From Pseudobacteriovorax antillogorgiicola (GTDB lineage: Bacteria; Bdellovibrionota_B; Oligoflexia; Oligoflexales; RGVZ01): a stretch of 64,000 bases of DNA. The first letter of the stretch is position 1; each line of letters begins with the position of its first letter. Shown here one piece after another: positions 42,523 through 50,395 of this stretch. The notes under the pieces are model-generated. The model was not told the origin of the DNA, searched no databases, and saw only the letters and a list, made by a program, of their open reading frames with translations. Where the stretch lies: positions 1-64,000 of the forward strand of contig CAMDHM010000010.1 in assembly GCA_945898195.1 (NCBI GenBank), read 5' to 3'. The position numbers and the translations under genes are program-made.

Positions 42523-43413
42523 ATGATGAAAGATTTTCTTGCGGAAGGTAGATTTAGAATGAATACGGCAGTAACGATCGGGCTTATTTTTTCTGGAGTA
42601 CTAACTGGGTGCGCGGGAAAACCGCCCGTTAGTGCCCCATCGATGACTGATAACGCTTCCGTTTCCAGTATTTGTGCGGACGCCGCGCAGAAAACTATCG
42701 CAGGATCGGCCGGGGCGGAGGCGGTTCGGCTGTTGTGTGGCTATAAAGACTCCGTTTCGAATTCGGCAAATGCTTATTTTTACGATGGCGGCGCGGAAAC
42801 TTATGCACCGTATTTTTATGAGGACAGCGGAGTCAGCAGCGCAGAGGATAAACTAGTTCAAGGAACCGATGGCGGCGGGAAGTTATTCACGTTTTCGATG
42901 TATACCGGTGTGTTGGCGGCGGGGCAGAAGCCTGGTGACGTCGCCGACGTGATTAGGTTGCAGGCGTTTTTTCCGACGGAATTTAAACAGGCATCTTTTG
43001 GCACCGACCCGGTTGTTACCTATACGCCAAAAAATGTTGTGGCAAAGGACTTCAACAAGATTGATTACGGTTACTATAAGGAGTCGGTAGGCAATGAACG
43101 TCCTAAGGTGGACTACTCGGGTTCGCTGACTTTTATTCCATTTGGTCAGGCCGGAACGGCCGTTGTTGACAAGATCGTGACGGAAAATGGTGGTGCGATG
43201 AAGTCACTGACTGGAGTTCTGCTGATATATCCGAGGGGCAACGATACCATTGTGATCGGCAGGTCACGGCAGGCCGTTCGGGGTGAACAGCAGGACTGGG
43301 CTGCGGTCAAAAAAAATGTGACAGCCGACATGAATGTGCAGGTCAAGCGTGACTTTGCTAATTACGCTCAGTCTGCCAAGGCGGCAACGATTATGGCGGG
43401 CAAGCGCAAGTGA
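42523..43413 (+). CDS. Lipoprotein of unknown function, exporter operon
   Basis: 296 residues with lipobox LTGC after a hydrophobic stretch (MNTAVTIGLIFSGV). The mature part is rich in Tyr, Gly and Asp with beta character (AYFYDGGAETYAPYFYED). The ATG follows AAGGGG; ATG 42559 would give a shorter signal peptide. Its end overlaps the ABC ATPase start (GTGA), so it is coupled to the ATPase. General composition resembles the preceding lipoprotein, which could mean a related pair. No known family. Confidence 0.62.
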   Translation: MMKDFLAEGRFRMNTAVTIGLIFSGVLTGCAGKPPVSAPSMTDNASVSSICADAAQKTIAGSAGAEAVRLLCGYKDSVSNSANAYFYDGGAETYAPYFYEDSGVSSAEDKLVQGTDGGGKLFTFSMYTGVLAAGQKPGDVADVIRLQAFFPTEFKQASFGTDPVVTYTPKNVVAKDFNKIDYGYYKESVGNERPKVDYSGSLTFIPFGQAGTAVVDKIVTENGGAMKSLTGVLLIYPRGNDTIVIGRSRQAVRGEQQDWAAVKKNVTADMNVQVKRDFANYAQSAKAATIMAGKRK

Positions 43414-44123
43414 ATCTGCGCGAGCAAAAAGCCATTGTTTTGATGGAGAATGTCTCCAAGAGTTTTGAACTTGGGCGGTCTACTATTGCAGCGCTTCGCA
43501 GTGTGTCAATCGTTGCGATGGCTGCTGAAATGACGGCATTGGTTGGGCCATCTGGTAGTGGCAAGTCAACGATTTTAAATCTAGTCGGGGCGCTCGATCA
43601 TCCCACAGTAGGAAGCATCGTGGTTGCAGGTCAGGATCTCAATGCCCTTGATCAGGATTCGCTGGCAGATTTTCGGAATCGGACCGTTGGTTTTGTTTTC
43701 CAGAATTTTAACTTGATCCCTGTTTTGACGACCCTTGAAAACGTACTGCTCCCCAGTCAGATTGGGAGGTCTGACGAATCAGAGTTGGTGGTGGTGGAGC
43801 GGGCTTGTCATCTACTTGATCGCGTTGGACTAGCAGCCCAAATGAATCAGCCAGTCAACCGGTTGTCTGGGGGGCAAATGCAGCGTGTTTCGTTGGCCCG
43901 CGCCCTAATGAACCAACCAAAAGTAATCTTAGCCGACGAGCCGACAGCGAATCTGGATCATGCTACTTCAGAAAAAGTCTTAGAACTTTTGAAGGCATTG
44001 TGTGTCGAGGAGGAGGCCGCCGTTCTCGTGGCCACCCATGATCCGGCTGTGTTGCCTTATTGCAGCAGGATCATCCGGATGAGAGATGGCCTCATAGTTG
44101 AGTCTGAAGATATTCGCGGGTGA
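43410..44123 (+). CDS. ABC transporter ATP-binding protein, LolD/MacB type
   Basis: 237 residues. Walker A GPSGSGKST, Q-loop VFQNFNLIPVLTTLENV (the Q-loop wording of the LolD/MacB/FtsE class), signature LSGGQMQRVSLARAL, Walker B ILADEPTANLDH and H-loop VATHDP are intact. ATPases of this class work with FtsX-fold permeases and push substrates from the periplasmic side. The partner permease is encoded on the opposite strand, separated by the LolA-like gene. The GTG start overlaps the preceding lipoprotein. Confidence 0.9.
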   Translation: MNLREQKAIVLMENVSKSFELGRSTIAALRSVSIVAMAAEMTALVGPSGSGKSTILNLVGALDHPTVGSIVVAGQDLNALDQDSLADFRNRTVGFVFQNFNLIPVLTTLENVLLPSQIGRSDESELVVVERACHLLDRVGLAAQMNQPVNRLSGGQMQRVSLARALMNQPKVILADEPTANLDHATSEKVLELLKALCVEEEAAVLVATHDPAVLPYCSRIIRMRDGLIVESEDIRG

Positions 44124-44844
44124 AAACCCGGTCTGGAATGATTTTTTTTGTCATTGAAAGTGTGTTCCAGATACTGAATTTTCCTGCCGTAACATTATCA
44201 TCCATACGTAATTTGTCAGGGCGAACGGCGCCGGCCATTTCCCGTTTCGACGTCATCGTTAACGTTTTGAGAAGTTTTCCGGAGATGCCATAGAATTGCG
44301 CCATCACTGGGAATGAATCGGCCGGGCGAACGTAGTAATGAATTTTTGCGTACGGAGCTTCATCATTGATCGCTGTCAGTTCAAGTTTTATGGCGGGCTC
44401 TTTTTCAATAGTTTCTCTGGAAATGATTTTTGGTTCGTATTCTTTTTCTGTGTCTATCTGGAAAAGATCAGCGACGGCAAAGGCGCTATTGCCGATCAGT
44501 TCGCGACGTGAAATCGGAACCACCCGTTTGGAGTCGGGAAGGGTCGAAAAGTAGTTACGCCCAAGGGCCAGCATCCTGCGTCCACGTTCTTCTGCAGGCG
44601 CGATGAATTCCGAGTAAGAACGGCGCCCCGTCGAGGCCAAGACCTTCATGGTGTAAGTGGACGATTTCCCGGTGTTCATTGTGTCCAGCTTCACTCTCAT
44701 TTCACTGCTTTGTGGGGCTCTGATTTCCTCGGCCCGTCGCATGATTTCGCGGGGGTTTTCGGCGGCAAAAAGTGTCCCGGCATGGACGACAAAATAAATT
44801 GTGGCGCCAATGAGCCTCAAATGAAATCGTGTTCGGTGCATCAT
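44092..44844 (-). CDS. LolA-like outer membrane lipoprotein-sorting protein
   Basis: 250 residues. Signal peptide (HLRLIGATIYFVVHAGTLFA) and a LolA-type half-barrel (REIMRRAEEIRAPQSSEMRV, RMLALGRNYFSTLPDSKR, NSAFAVADLFQ, KIHYYVRPADSFPVMAQFYG). It fits the DUF4292-related 'outer membrane lipoprotein-sorting protein' group (PF17131-like), which is often linked to MMPL or FtsX-type exporters and to lipid or aryl-polyene clusters. It would carry a hydrophobic product across the periplasm. The start overlaps the permease stop (TAATG). Its end overlaps the ABC ATPase end by 32 bases. Confidence 0.85.
   Translation of the reverse strand: MMHRTRFHLRLIGATIYFVVHAGTLFAAENPREIMRRAEEIRAPQSSEMRVKLDTMNTGKSSTYTMKVLASTGRRSYSEFIAPAEERGRRMLALGRNYFSTLPDSKRVVPISRRELIGNSAFAVADLFQIDTEKEYEPKIISRETIEKEPAIKLELTAINDEAPYAKIHYYVRPADSFPVMAQFYGISGKLLKTLTMTSKREMAGAVRPDKLRMDDNVTAGKFSIWNTLSMTKKIIPDRVFTREYLQTQL
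44117..44149 (+). terminator. Possible terminator for the exporter ATPase gene
   Basis: CGGGT, a GAAA tetraloop, ACCCG (44117-44130) and then, after a short gap, eight Ts. The stem overlaps the stop of the ATPase and lies inside the convergent LolA-like coding region. The T tract is about eleven bases from the stem, so efficiency is doubtful. Confidence 0.3.
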
Positions 44845-46148
44845 TAGATTTGTCCTCTGAATGCTTTTACAGGTTCAACGCTTGCTGCTTTTTGAGCCGG
44901 TGCCAATGAGGCCAGAACACAGACAATCACAGAACTGGTCAGGATTGCCAGGGATAGTCCCGTGCTTACGCTAGGGTGAAGAACGTAGACGCCACTGCTG
45001 AAGGGGGATTGCAGTGGAATGCCGATGGCCCCCATGGTCGCGACGATTAGGTTGGCTACGATGACACCAGATAATCCACCAATTAGGCCAATCATCGCTC
45101 CTTCGATGCAAAATAAAATTCGGATATCACGTGCGCGGGCTCCGATGGCCATCATGGTCCCGATCTCGACGGTCCGCTCTGCGACGAGAAGAAAAATGAT
45201 ATTGAGAACAGATAGTGCAGATGACATGAACATTAGAAATGAAATGAGTCCAACAACGGAATTCCAAATGGCTTCGATCCGGCGGATAATAACGTCGATT
45301 TGCCACCAGCCTTTTAAGTCGAGCTTCTCGGAATTGGCGCGGGGGCTATTGGTGGCAACCCACGATTCAGCTGCGGCGGGATCATGAAGGCGGACCGAGG
45401 CTTCCGTGATTCGTCCGGGCAGTCGTAAAAGCTGTTGCGCATAGTCAAGGCGTAGGTAAACCGCTCGCTTGGAAAAGCTGGGTAGTGGAACATCGATGAT
45501 TCCACGGACGATACCGTCGACACCATTGAGTCCGCCGGTCACCGTTGTTGTGAGCAACGTCACTTCATCCCCAAGGTCGAGCTTCAGCATTTCCGCAAGG
45601 CCACGGCCAATTACGATAGCCGCTTTTTCCCGTGGATTGATGAATTCGCCGCGGTCAAGAGTTCCCGGACGCATGGGATTAAACAGCGCCGGTGAGACTC
45701 GTAGCTCCAACTCCGGGTGGACGGCTGTTCCAATGAAATAGCGGGTTTGGTCCCGGGCTGAAATAACGCCTTCAAAGTTAAGGCGCGGTGCCACAACGGA
45801 AATTGCGGGATCGGTGGATAAACTCGTCATGAATGGGCTGGATTCGGGAAAGGTCAGGGATTCACTTAGCGATTCACTGTCCTTGAGAAATCCCTCGACA
45901 TGGATCTGAGCGTGACCCAGACCCGTGTCGCTGGCGGCTTGAGCCCAGAGGCTGATCGCCGCGGTGGAGTATCGGCTGGTGACGATGGTTACGCCGGCTG
46001 ACAGCATTACCGTTGCAATTGTTAGCATCGTTCGGCGTCGGTTGCGGGACAGGGAGCGGAAGCCATATTTGATGGAAAACGCCAGGAAGCGGCGGTCCAC
46101 AAGGTTGCCAGAAAATGGCGATGACGATTTTACGGGCACGTTTGTCAT
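44844..46148 (-). CDS. ABC transporter permease, FtsX/LolC-E fold
   Basis: 434 residues. N-terminal helix (TMLTIATVMLSAGVTIV), a large periplasmic domain of the MacB core type (about 60-280), then three helices (VVGLISFLMFMSSALSVLNI, AMIGLIGGLSGVIVANLIVA and LSLAILTSSVIVCVLASLAP). The FtsX signature includes AERTVEIGTMMAIGARARDI. Permeases of this fold do not form a channel; they extract lipids or lipoproteins from the inner membrane for a periplasmic carrier. With the ATPase and LolA-like protein this forms a Lol-like path. It is divergent from the biosynthetic operon. Confidence 0.87.
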   Translation of the reverse strand: MTNVPVKSSSPFSGNLVDRRFLAFSIKYGFRSLSRNRRRTMLTIATVMLSAGVTIVTSRYSTAAISLWAQAASDTGLGHAQIHVEGFLKDSESLSESLTFPESSPFMTSLSTDPAISVVAPRLNFEGVISARDQTRYFIGTAVHPELELRVSPALFNPMRPGTLDRGEFINPREKAAIVIGRGLAEMLKLDLGDEVTLLTTTVTGGLNGVDGIVRGIIDVPLPSFSKRAVYLRLDYAQQLLRLPGRITEASVRLHDPAAAESWVATNSPRANSEKLDLKGWWQIDVIIRRIEAIWNSVVGLISFLMFMSSALSVLNIIFLLVAERTVEIGTMMAIGARARDIRILFCIEGAMIGLIGGLSGVIVANLIVATMGAIGIPLQSPFSSGVYVLHPSVSTGLSLAILTSSVIVCVLASLAPAQKAASVEPVKAFRGQI

Positions 46149-46180
46149 GGTCGTCCAATTAGTATAGCGTTTTTTAGGAC

Positions 46181-46221
46181 TTGCAGTGCATCGGGGAGTT
46201 GGTTACTATTTTAATAATAGT
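46181..46221 (+). promoter_or_regulatory. Promoter and palindromic operator of the biosynthetic operon
   Basis: TTGCAG (46181-46186), a 17-base spacer and TACTAT (46204-46209) form a sigma70-like promoter about 70 bases before the acyl carrier gene. A perfect palindrome, ACTATT-TTAAT-AATAGT (46205-46221), overlaps the -10 box and the likely start site, where a repressor would block transcription. The region is shared with the divergent permease. Confidence 0.5.
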
Positions 46222-46284
46222 CAAAAAAATAGATATTTCCCGCAAGTGCCAGTGTGCTCAAGCCCCCACCTGGAGGAACCTGAC

Positions 46285-46761
46285 GTGCCCAACGCTGTAA
46301 CAGCTTCTGCGATCAAGGCGTCGCCCGCCGACATTGAAGAAAAGGTGATCCAGGTTATCGCTGATTCACTGTGTGTGGACTCGAGCTCAATTTCGTTGAA
46401 ATCAAATTTAATGCGCGATCTTGGCGCCGAGTCGATAGATTTTTTGGACATCATGTTTCGGTTGGAGCGAGAATTTAATATCAAGATTCCCCAGCGCGAG
46501 ATCGAACGCTTGGCCCGTGGTGGACTCGCTCCTGAAGAGTTTGAAGTGAATTCAATCCTTCAAGCAAAAGGCGCCGAGCGCATGCGCATCATCCTTCCCG
46601 AATTGAATGCAGAGGAACTGCGCGCGGGACTTCCTTTGCGCGAATTGCCATCCCTTTTCACCGTTGAAGTTTTCGCCAATATCGTAAAGCGTAAGGTTGC
46701 CAGTGGCGATCTGGATACCTTCGTTCCTATCCACGGCGATGCTCCTAGCACCATGGTTTGA
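46285..46761 (+). CDS. Acyl carrier protein with large insertion
   Basis: 158 residues, about twice the usual size. The phosphopantetheine site is Ser50 in [17 protein letters not shown], matching the DSL-type motif of carrier proteins. The fourth helix, [14 protein letters not shown], is typical. Between helix II and this helix lies a 50-residue insertion (about 78-122). The GTG start has GGAGG eight bases upstream. It is the first gene of the operon and ends one base before the dehydratase fragment. The phosphopantetheinyl transferase needed to charge it is encoded at the end of the same operon. Confidence 0.87.
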   Translation: MPNAVTASAIKASPADIEEKVIQVIADSLCVDSSSISLKSNLMRDLGAESIDFLDIMFRLEREFNIKIPQREIERLARGGLAPEEFEVNSILQAKGAERMRIILPELNAEELRAGLPLRELPSLFTVEVFANIVKRKVASGDLDTFVPIHGDAPSTMV

Positions 46762-46762
46762 G

Positions 46763-46885
46763 ATGGGGTTTTTCTACGTCGACCGGATCCACGAGTATGA
46801 ACCAGGCAGGTTCATACGAGGGGTCAAAAACGTAACCCGCAACGAGCCTTTTTTTACTGGCTCCCGGACGGTCGCCGAATTTTGA
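46763..46885 (+). CDS. N-terminal part of a FabZ-like dehydratase didomain (frameshifted)
   Basis: 40-residue open frame that is plainly the start of a hotdog dehydratase: [20 protein letters not shown] followed by NVTRNEPFF, the same order as in FabZ (VDRV...NEPFFQGHFP). After NEPFF the frame runs off into TGSRTVAEF and a stop. The remaining part of the fold is in the next gene in the -1 frame. A T7 run at the break point explains the shift. Either the base count there is wrong, or ribosomes slip, or the gene is a recent frameshift. The ATG begins two bases after the carrier gene stop. Confidence 0.75.
   Translation: MGFFYVDRIHEYEPGRFIRGVKNVTRNEPFFTGSRTVAEF
46849..46855 (+). other. T7 slippery run at the dehydratase frameshift
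   Basis: Seven consecutive Ts read in the first frame as CC-T TTT TTT-ACT, which is a U UUU UUU heptamer of the X XXY YYZ type. A -1 slip here gives [13 protein letters not shown] and continues without a stop into the large downstream frame. One extra T in the genome would have the same effect. No stable hairpin close downstream was noted, so error or simple indel is at least as likely as programmed slippage. Confidence 0.6.
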
Positions 46886-47745
46886 GTCCCACCGTGATAT
46901 CTGAAGCGACCGCCCAGCTTGCATCGTGGCTCAAAATGGTCGGTGCAGATTTTCAAAAACGCCCAGTTTTACTGGCCGATGAACTGACAGTTTATACGGG
47001 CATGGCGGAGCCAGGCGATCAGATTGATATGTTGGTTGAGATTATCGACCACGACGAGGATGTTGTGGTCACCAGAAGTCGTGCCAGCGTTCGAGGAAAA
47101 CCTATTCAGATCAGCACCTGCGGACGCGGTTATTTACTGCCTATGCAGGATTTCGATGACCCCGAAAATATGAGGCGGATGTTCAAACGCCTTTATCGTC
47201 CCGACCTCAAGGATGCAAAGCCTTCCGTGGATCTGAATGCGGCTCAGGGGCTTAAGGCCATTGCTGGTGCAGCGACCTTTGAGTCGCTGCGACTGGTGGA
47301 TGGGATTGTGCTGCATCAGCCAGGCAAGCAAGTTATCTCATTTAAAAACTGCGCATCGTCGGAGCCCTATTTTCGGGATCATTTCCCCCGGAAGCCTGTG
47401 GTTCCCGGTGTTTTGATGCTGAGCATTGTGGGTGAGACTTGCCAGTATCTTGTTAAAGACAAAATTGATTCACCGGTGCGTGGTCGGGCCTTGATTCCGA
47501 CTTGGGTGCGTAATGTTCGTTTGAGAAAGTTTGTCGAGCCAGGCGATCAGTTTATCGTGACGGTTGAAGTTAAAAGTGGTGATACGACGAAACATAACTC
47601 TGATATTGTGGTGAAAGCTGTTGCGACCGCCAATGGTCAGCGCGTGATGCAAGCCGAGTTTGGGTATCGAACGATGTTTGCCACCGACATTGCCCACGGT
47701 GACATTTGGCTGGCTCCACCCCCACCAATTGAGGTCAAGGTCTAA
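46882..47745 (+). CDS. FabZ-like dehydratase didomain, main part
   Basis: 287 residues as an open frame from a TTG that overlaps the preceding stop; the true protein is probably 327 residues from 46763. It contains the rest of hotdog domain 1 ([37 protein letters not shown]) and a full hotdog domain 2 ([36 protein letters not shown]). Domain 1 keeps the catalytic Glu (SPTVISEA) but has Leu for His once the frame is corrected. Domain 2 keeps His (DHFP) but has Ser for Glu. FabZ sites combine His and Glu from opposite hotdogs, so one active site could form in the pseudo-dimer. It would dehydrate 3-hydroxyacyl-ACP. Confidence 0.82.
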   Translation: MSPTVISEATAQLASWLKMVGADFQKRPVLLADELTVYTGMAEPGDQIDMLVEIIDHDEDVVVTRSRASVRGKPIQISTCGRGYLLPMQDFDDPENMRRMFKRLYRPDLKDAKPSVDLNAAQGLKAIAGAATFESLRLVDGIVLHQPGKQVISFKNCASSEPYFRDHFPRKPVVPGVLMLSIVGETCQYLVKDKIDSPVRGRALIPTWVRNVRLRKFVEPGDQFIVTVEVKSGDTTKHNSDIVVKAVATANGQRVMQAEFGYRTMFATDIAHGDIWLAPPPPIEVKV

Positions 47746-49088
47746 TGCGGCGTGTTGTCATCACAGGACTTGGCGCGATCTCGCCTCAAGGTAATGACCG
47801 TGAGTCGACCTGGGCCGGGGTGTGTGCGGGCAAGAGTGGCGCGGGACCAATTACGCAGTTTGAGGCATCGACCTGGCCGGTTAAGTTCGCCTGCGAAGTT
47901 CGCGACTTCAAACTTTCCGATGATGCCCTTCTGCCACAGCATCACAAATATTTAAATCGGCCATCAGAATTTGGCTTGGCCGCAGCGCACGAGGCCATGA
48001 TGGATAGCGGGCTTTGTGTGAAGGCTTCTGGCGCGAATGGACCTATAGAAAAATCAATTGCGTGCGATCCAGAATTGTTTGGAATCAGTATCGGAGCCGG
48101 CATTGGTGCTGTGAGCCCAAAAGAATTAGCGTCGATGCTGCGCAGTTTGGCGGCTGATGGAAACTACGCGGAATTAGGCCGTGTGGTGCAGGAACAGACT
48201 GAATCACGGATTTTTTTGCGAAATCATCCTGGAACCTTAGCCTATCTCTTATCCGCGCGGTGGAATGCCCAAGGGCCGGTGACCACCGTTCATACGGCTT
48301 GTGCCTCGAGTGGCCAGTCCATTGGTCAGGCGATGCTGCAAATCCAGCGTGGCGAGGCCGACGTGATTCTGGCCGGTGGAGCAGACTCACTGGCCGGTGA
48401 ATTGCTGCTCGCTGGTTTTTGTTTACTCGGTGCCCTGAGTCGGCGAAACGACGATCCAAAGAAAGCATCGCGTCCCTTTGACCGGGATCGCGATGGTTTT
48501 GTGGCCAGCGAAGGTGCCGCCATGCTGGTGCTGGAAAGTCGTGATCGGGCCGTTGCGCGCGGCGCAAAAATTTATGCAGAAATTTGCGGTTTTGGAGAGA
48601 CCGAAAGTGCCTTTAGGATCACAGATTTGCCGCCTGATGGGCGGGGCACCGTGGAGGCCATGCAGCAAGCCATTGCCATGGCAGGATTAACGCCTGCCGA
48701 GGTTGGCTACGTCAATGCACATGGAACTTCCACGGAGGTTAATGACCGCGTTGAGTGTCATGCGGTTCAGCGGGTCTTTGGCGAGGAACGCACCGACCTG
48801 TGTGTTTCATCAACCAAGTCGACGACGGGGCACTTGATCTCGGCGGCAGGCGCCTTGGAACTGATGTTTTGTGTCTTGGCGTTGCGCGATCAAAAAGTTC
48901 CCCCGACAATAAATTTAGAAAATCCGATTTCAGGTTGTCTGTTTGATTTTGTTCCGCATCATGAAAAGGCTTTCAGTCGAGAAAAACCTTTACGCGCGGC
49001 ACTTTCGAACTCCATCGGTTTTGGTGGTTCCAATTCCGCGGTGCTCGTTAAAAGTCACGAGGATTCGCAGGCAGAGGTGGGGCCATGA
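47745..49088 (+). CDS. 3-oxoacyl-ACP synthase, type II (active KS)
   Basis: 447 residues of the FabF class. Active site: Cys186 in HTACASSGQS, His326 in NAHGTSTEVND, Lys358 in STKSTTGH and His363. GGADSLAGE and FGFGGSN-like end (SIGFGGSNSAVL) complete the fold. It condenses malonyl-ACP with the growing chain. The ATG overlaps the dehydratase stop (TAATG), and the stop overlaps the next KS-like start. It is paired with a degenerate KS, as in type II polyketide and aryl polyene systems. Confidence 0.92.
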   Translation: MRRVVITGLGAISPQGNDRESTWAGVCAGKSGAGPITQFEASTWPVKFACEVRDFKLSDDALLPQHHKYLNRPSEFGLAAAHEAMMDSGLCVKASGANGPIEKSIACDPELFGISIGAGIGAVSPKELASMLRSLAADGNYAELGRVVQEQTESRIFLRNHPGTLAYLLSARWNAQGPVTTVHTACASSGQSIGQAMLQIQRGEADVILAGGADSLAGELLLAGFCLLGALSRRNDDPKKASRPFDRDRDGFVASEGAAMLVLESRDRAVARGAKIYAEICGFGETESAFRITDLPPDGRGTVEAMQQAIAMAGLTPAEVGYVNAHGTSTEVNDRVECHAVQRVFGEERTDLCVSSTKSTTGHLISAAGALELMFCVLALRDQKVPPTINLENPISGCLFDFVPHHEKAFSREKPLRAALSNSIGFGGSNSAVLVKSHEDSQAEVGP

Positions 49089-50395
49089 AAATGCGTCGCG
49101 TGGCGATCACGGGAATCGGCATTTCCACAGCCGTTGGTGATGATCTTCTCACCAACATTTCCAGTTGGCGGGAAGGACGGACTCATTTTGGGGCTGTCGC
49201 TGCGGCTTCAGGGTTGCTCGGTACGGCAGTAAAATATGCAGGGGAATGTCCGGAGCCCCCAGCATCGCGCCTTCCAGACCGGAAGGTAAAAAAGATTCTA
49301 ACGCGCAAGGACGTGATTGGTTTGGTGACGGCCCTTGAGGCGGCCTCAGATGCCGGCATCAGACCTGGAACTCAAAATTTTGATCCCGAGCGATTTGGCA
49401 TGTACGTCGGCGCAGGAAGCACGCAAATAAAAGACCTCACGCCTTACTTCCCCCTTGTTCGGCAGTGTGTTCAGGGCGGGGTTTTCGATAGTTTGAAATT
49501 TGGATCTGAAATGATGGATCTGGTGAACCCGATGGTGGTTCTTCAGACGCTGATGAACAACACACTTTGCTTTGCGGCGATCGCCTTGGACATTCGTGGC
49601 GTGAACTCGAACTTTATGGATTTCAATGTTAGCGGTTTGCGTGCGGTGGGTGAGGCGTTTCGCAGCGTCCAAACAGGCCGTGCGGATTTATGCCTTGCTG
49701 GCGGTGTTGCGTCACCCGTTGAACCGTTTCATGTCGGAACGGGAGTGAACAGTGGCTACCTGGCCCGCAGTGCTGAATTGTCGTGGAGCGCCGCCGAAAT
49801 TCTGCGGCCTTATGACCGCGAACGGTGCGGAACGGTGCTGAGCGAAGGGGCGGCGTTCCTAATGCTTGAAGATGAAGGCCACGCCGTGTCTCGCGGTGCT
49901 AGGATTTTAGGCTATATCGATGGGTACGGGGCGGGTAGTGACGGTCCTGTAGAATTCATGCATGAAGAGTCGGCTCCCGGTTTATCCGGATCCGTTAAGC
50001 GGGCTTGCCGTGAGGCGGGAGTAGACGTGGAGGGCAAGCTTTTTGCGCCGGACCTGATTATTGGTCACGGAAATGGGGTCATGCGCTCGGACTCGGTTGA
50101 ACTCAATGCTTACTTATCGACGATCGCGCCGGGCACACCTTTGGCATCAATTAAAGCCGTTACCGGAGAGTTGGGTGAGGCGGCAGGTGTTGCGTCGTGC
50201 ATCGCTGCGGTTGATGCCTTGTTACAAAATTCCGTGCCGCCAACCATTAACTTCTCTGGCAATTTTGCCGCTGACGATCCACACGCATTTTCCATTTCAC
50301 CTTTAGCGCAAGCATGTCCCAGCACGCGTCAGGCCCTGATCACTCAGCGCAGCATTTTGGGAATTTCATGCAGCCTTGTGATTTCCAAATCATGA
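49085..50395 (+). CDS. Ketosynthase-like chain-length factor (inactive KS)
   Basis: 436 residues, FabF fold throughout (RRVAITGIGISTAVGDD at the start; LAGGVASPVEP in the core). The active-site Cys is replaced: MDFNVSGLRA has Asn181 where TACASGL has Cys. The second catalytic His is also lost (AVTGELGEAAG: Glu362 instead of His), while His328 in GHGNGVMRSD stays. This is the pattern of a KS-beta/chain-length factor that binds the active KS and sets product length. Coupled to the KS by ATGA. No malonyl transferase is present in the cluster. Confidence 0.87.
   Translation: MKMRRVAITGIGISTAVGDDLLTNISSWREGRTHFGAVAAASGLLGTAVKYAGECPEPPASRLPDRKVKKILTRKDVIGLVTALEAASDAGIRPGTQNFDPERFGMYVGAGSTQIKDLTPYFPLVRQCVQGGVFDSLKFGSEMMDLVNPMVVLQTLMNNTLCFAAIALDIRGVNSNFMDFNVSGLRAVGEAFRSVQTGRADLCLAGGVASPVEPFHVGTGVNSGYLARSAELSWSAAEILRPYDRERCGTVLSEGAAFLMLEDEGHAVSRGARILGYIDGYGAGSDGPVEFMHEESAPGLSGSVKRACREAGVDVEGKLFAPDLIIGHGNGVMRSDSVELNAYLSTIAPGTPLASIKAVTGELGEAAGVASCIAAVDALLQNSVPPTINFSGNFAADDPHAFSISPLAQACPSTRQALITQRSILGISCSLVISKS

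Noticed and set aside
46763-47745. Four missing bases restoring a GHFP motif in domain 1
   Set aside because: Inserting CATT also restores a frame and a His, but it needs four bases and leaves the motif one residue too long; a single T in the T7 run is simpler and keeps FabZ spacing.
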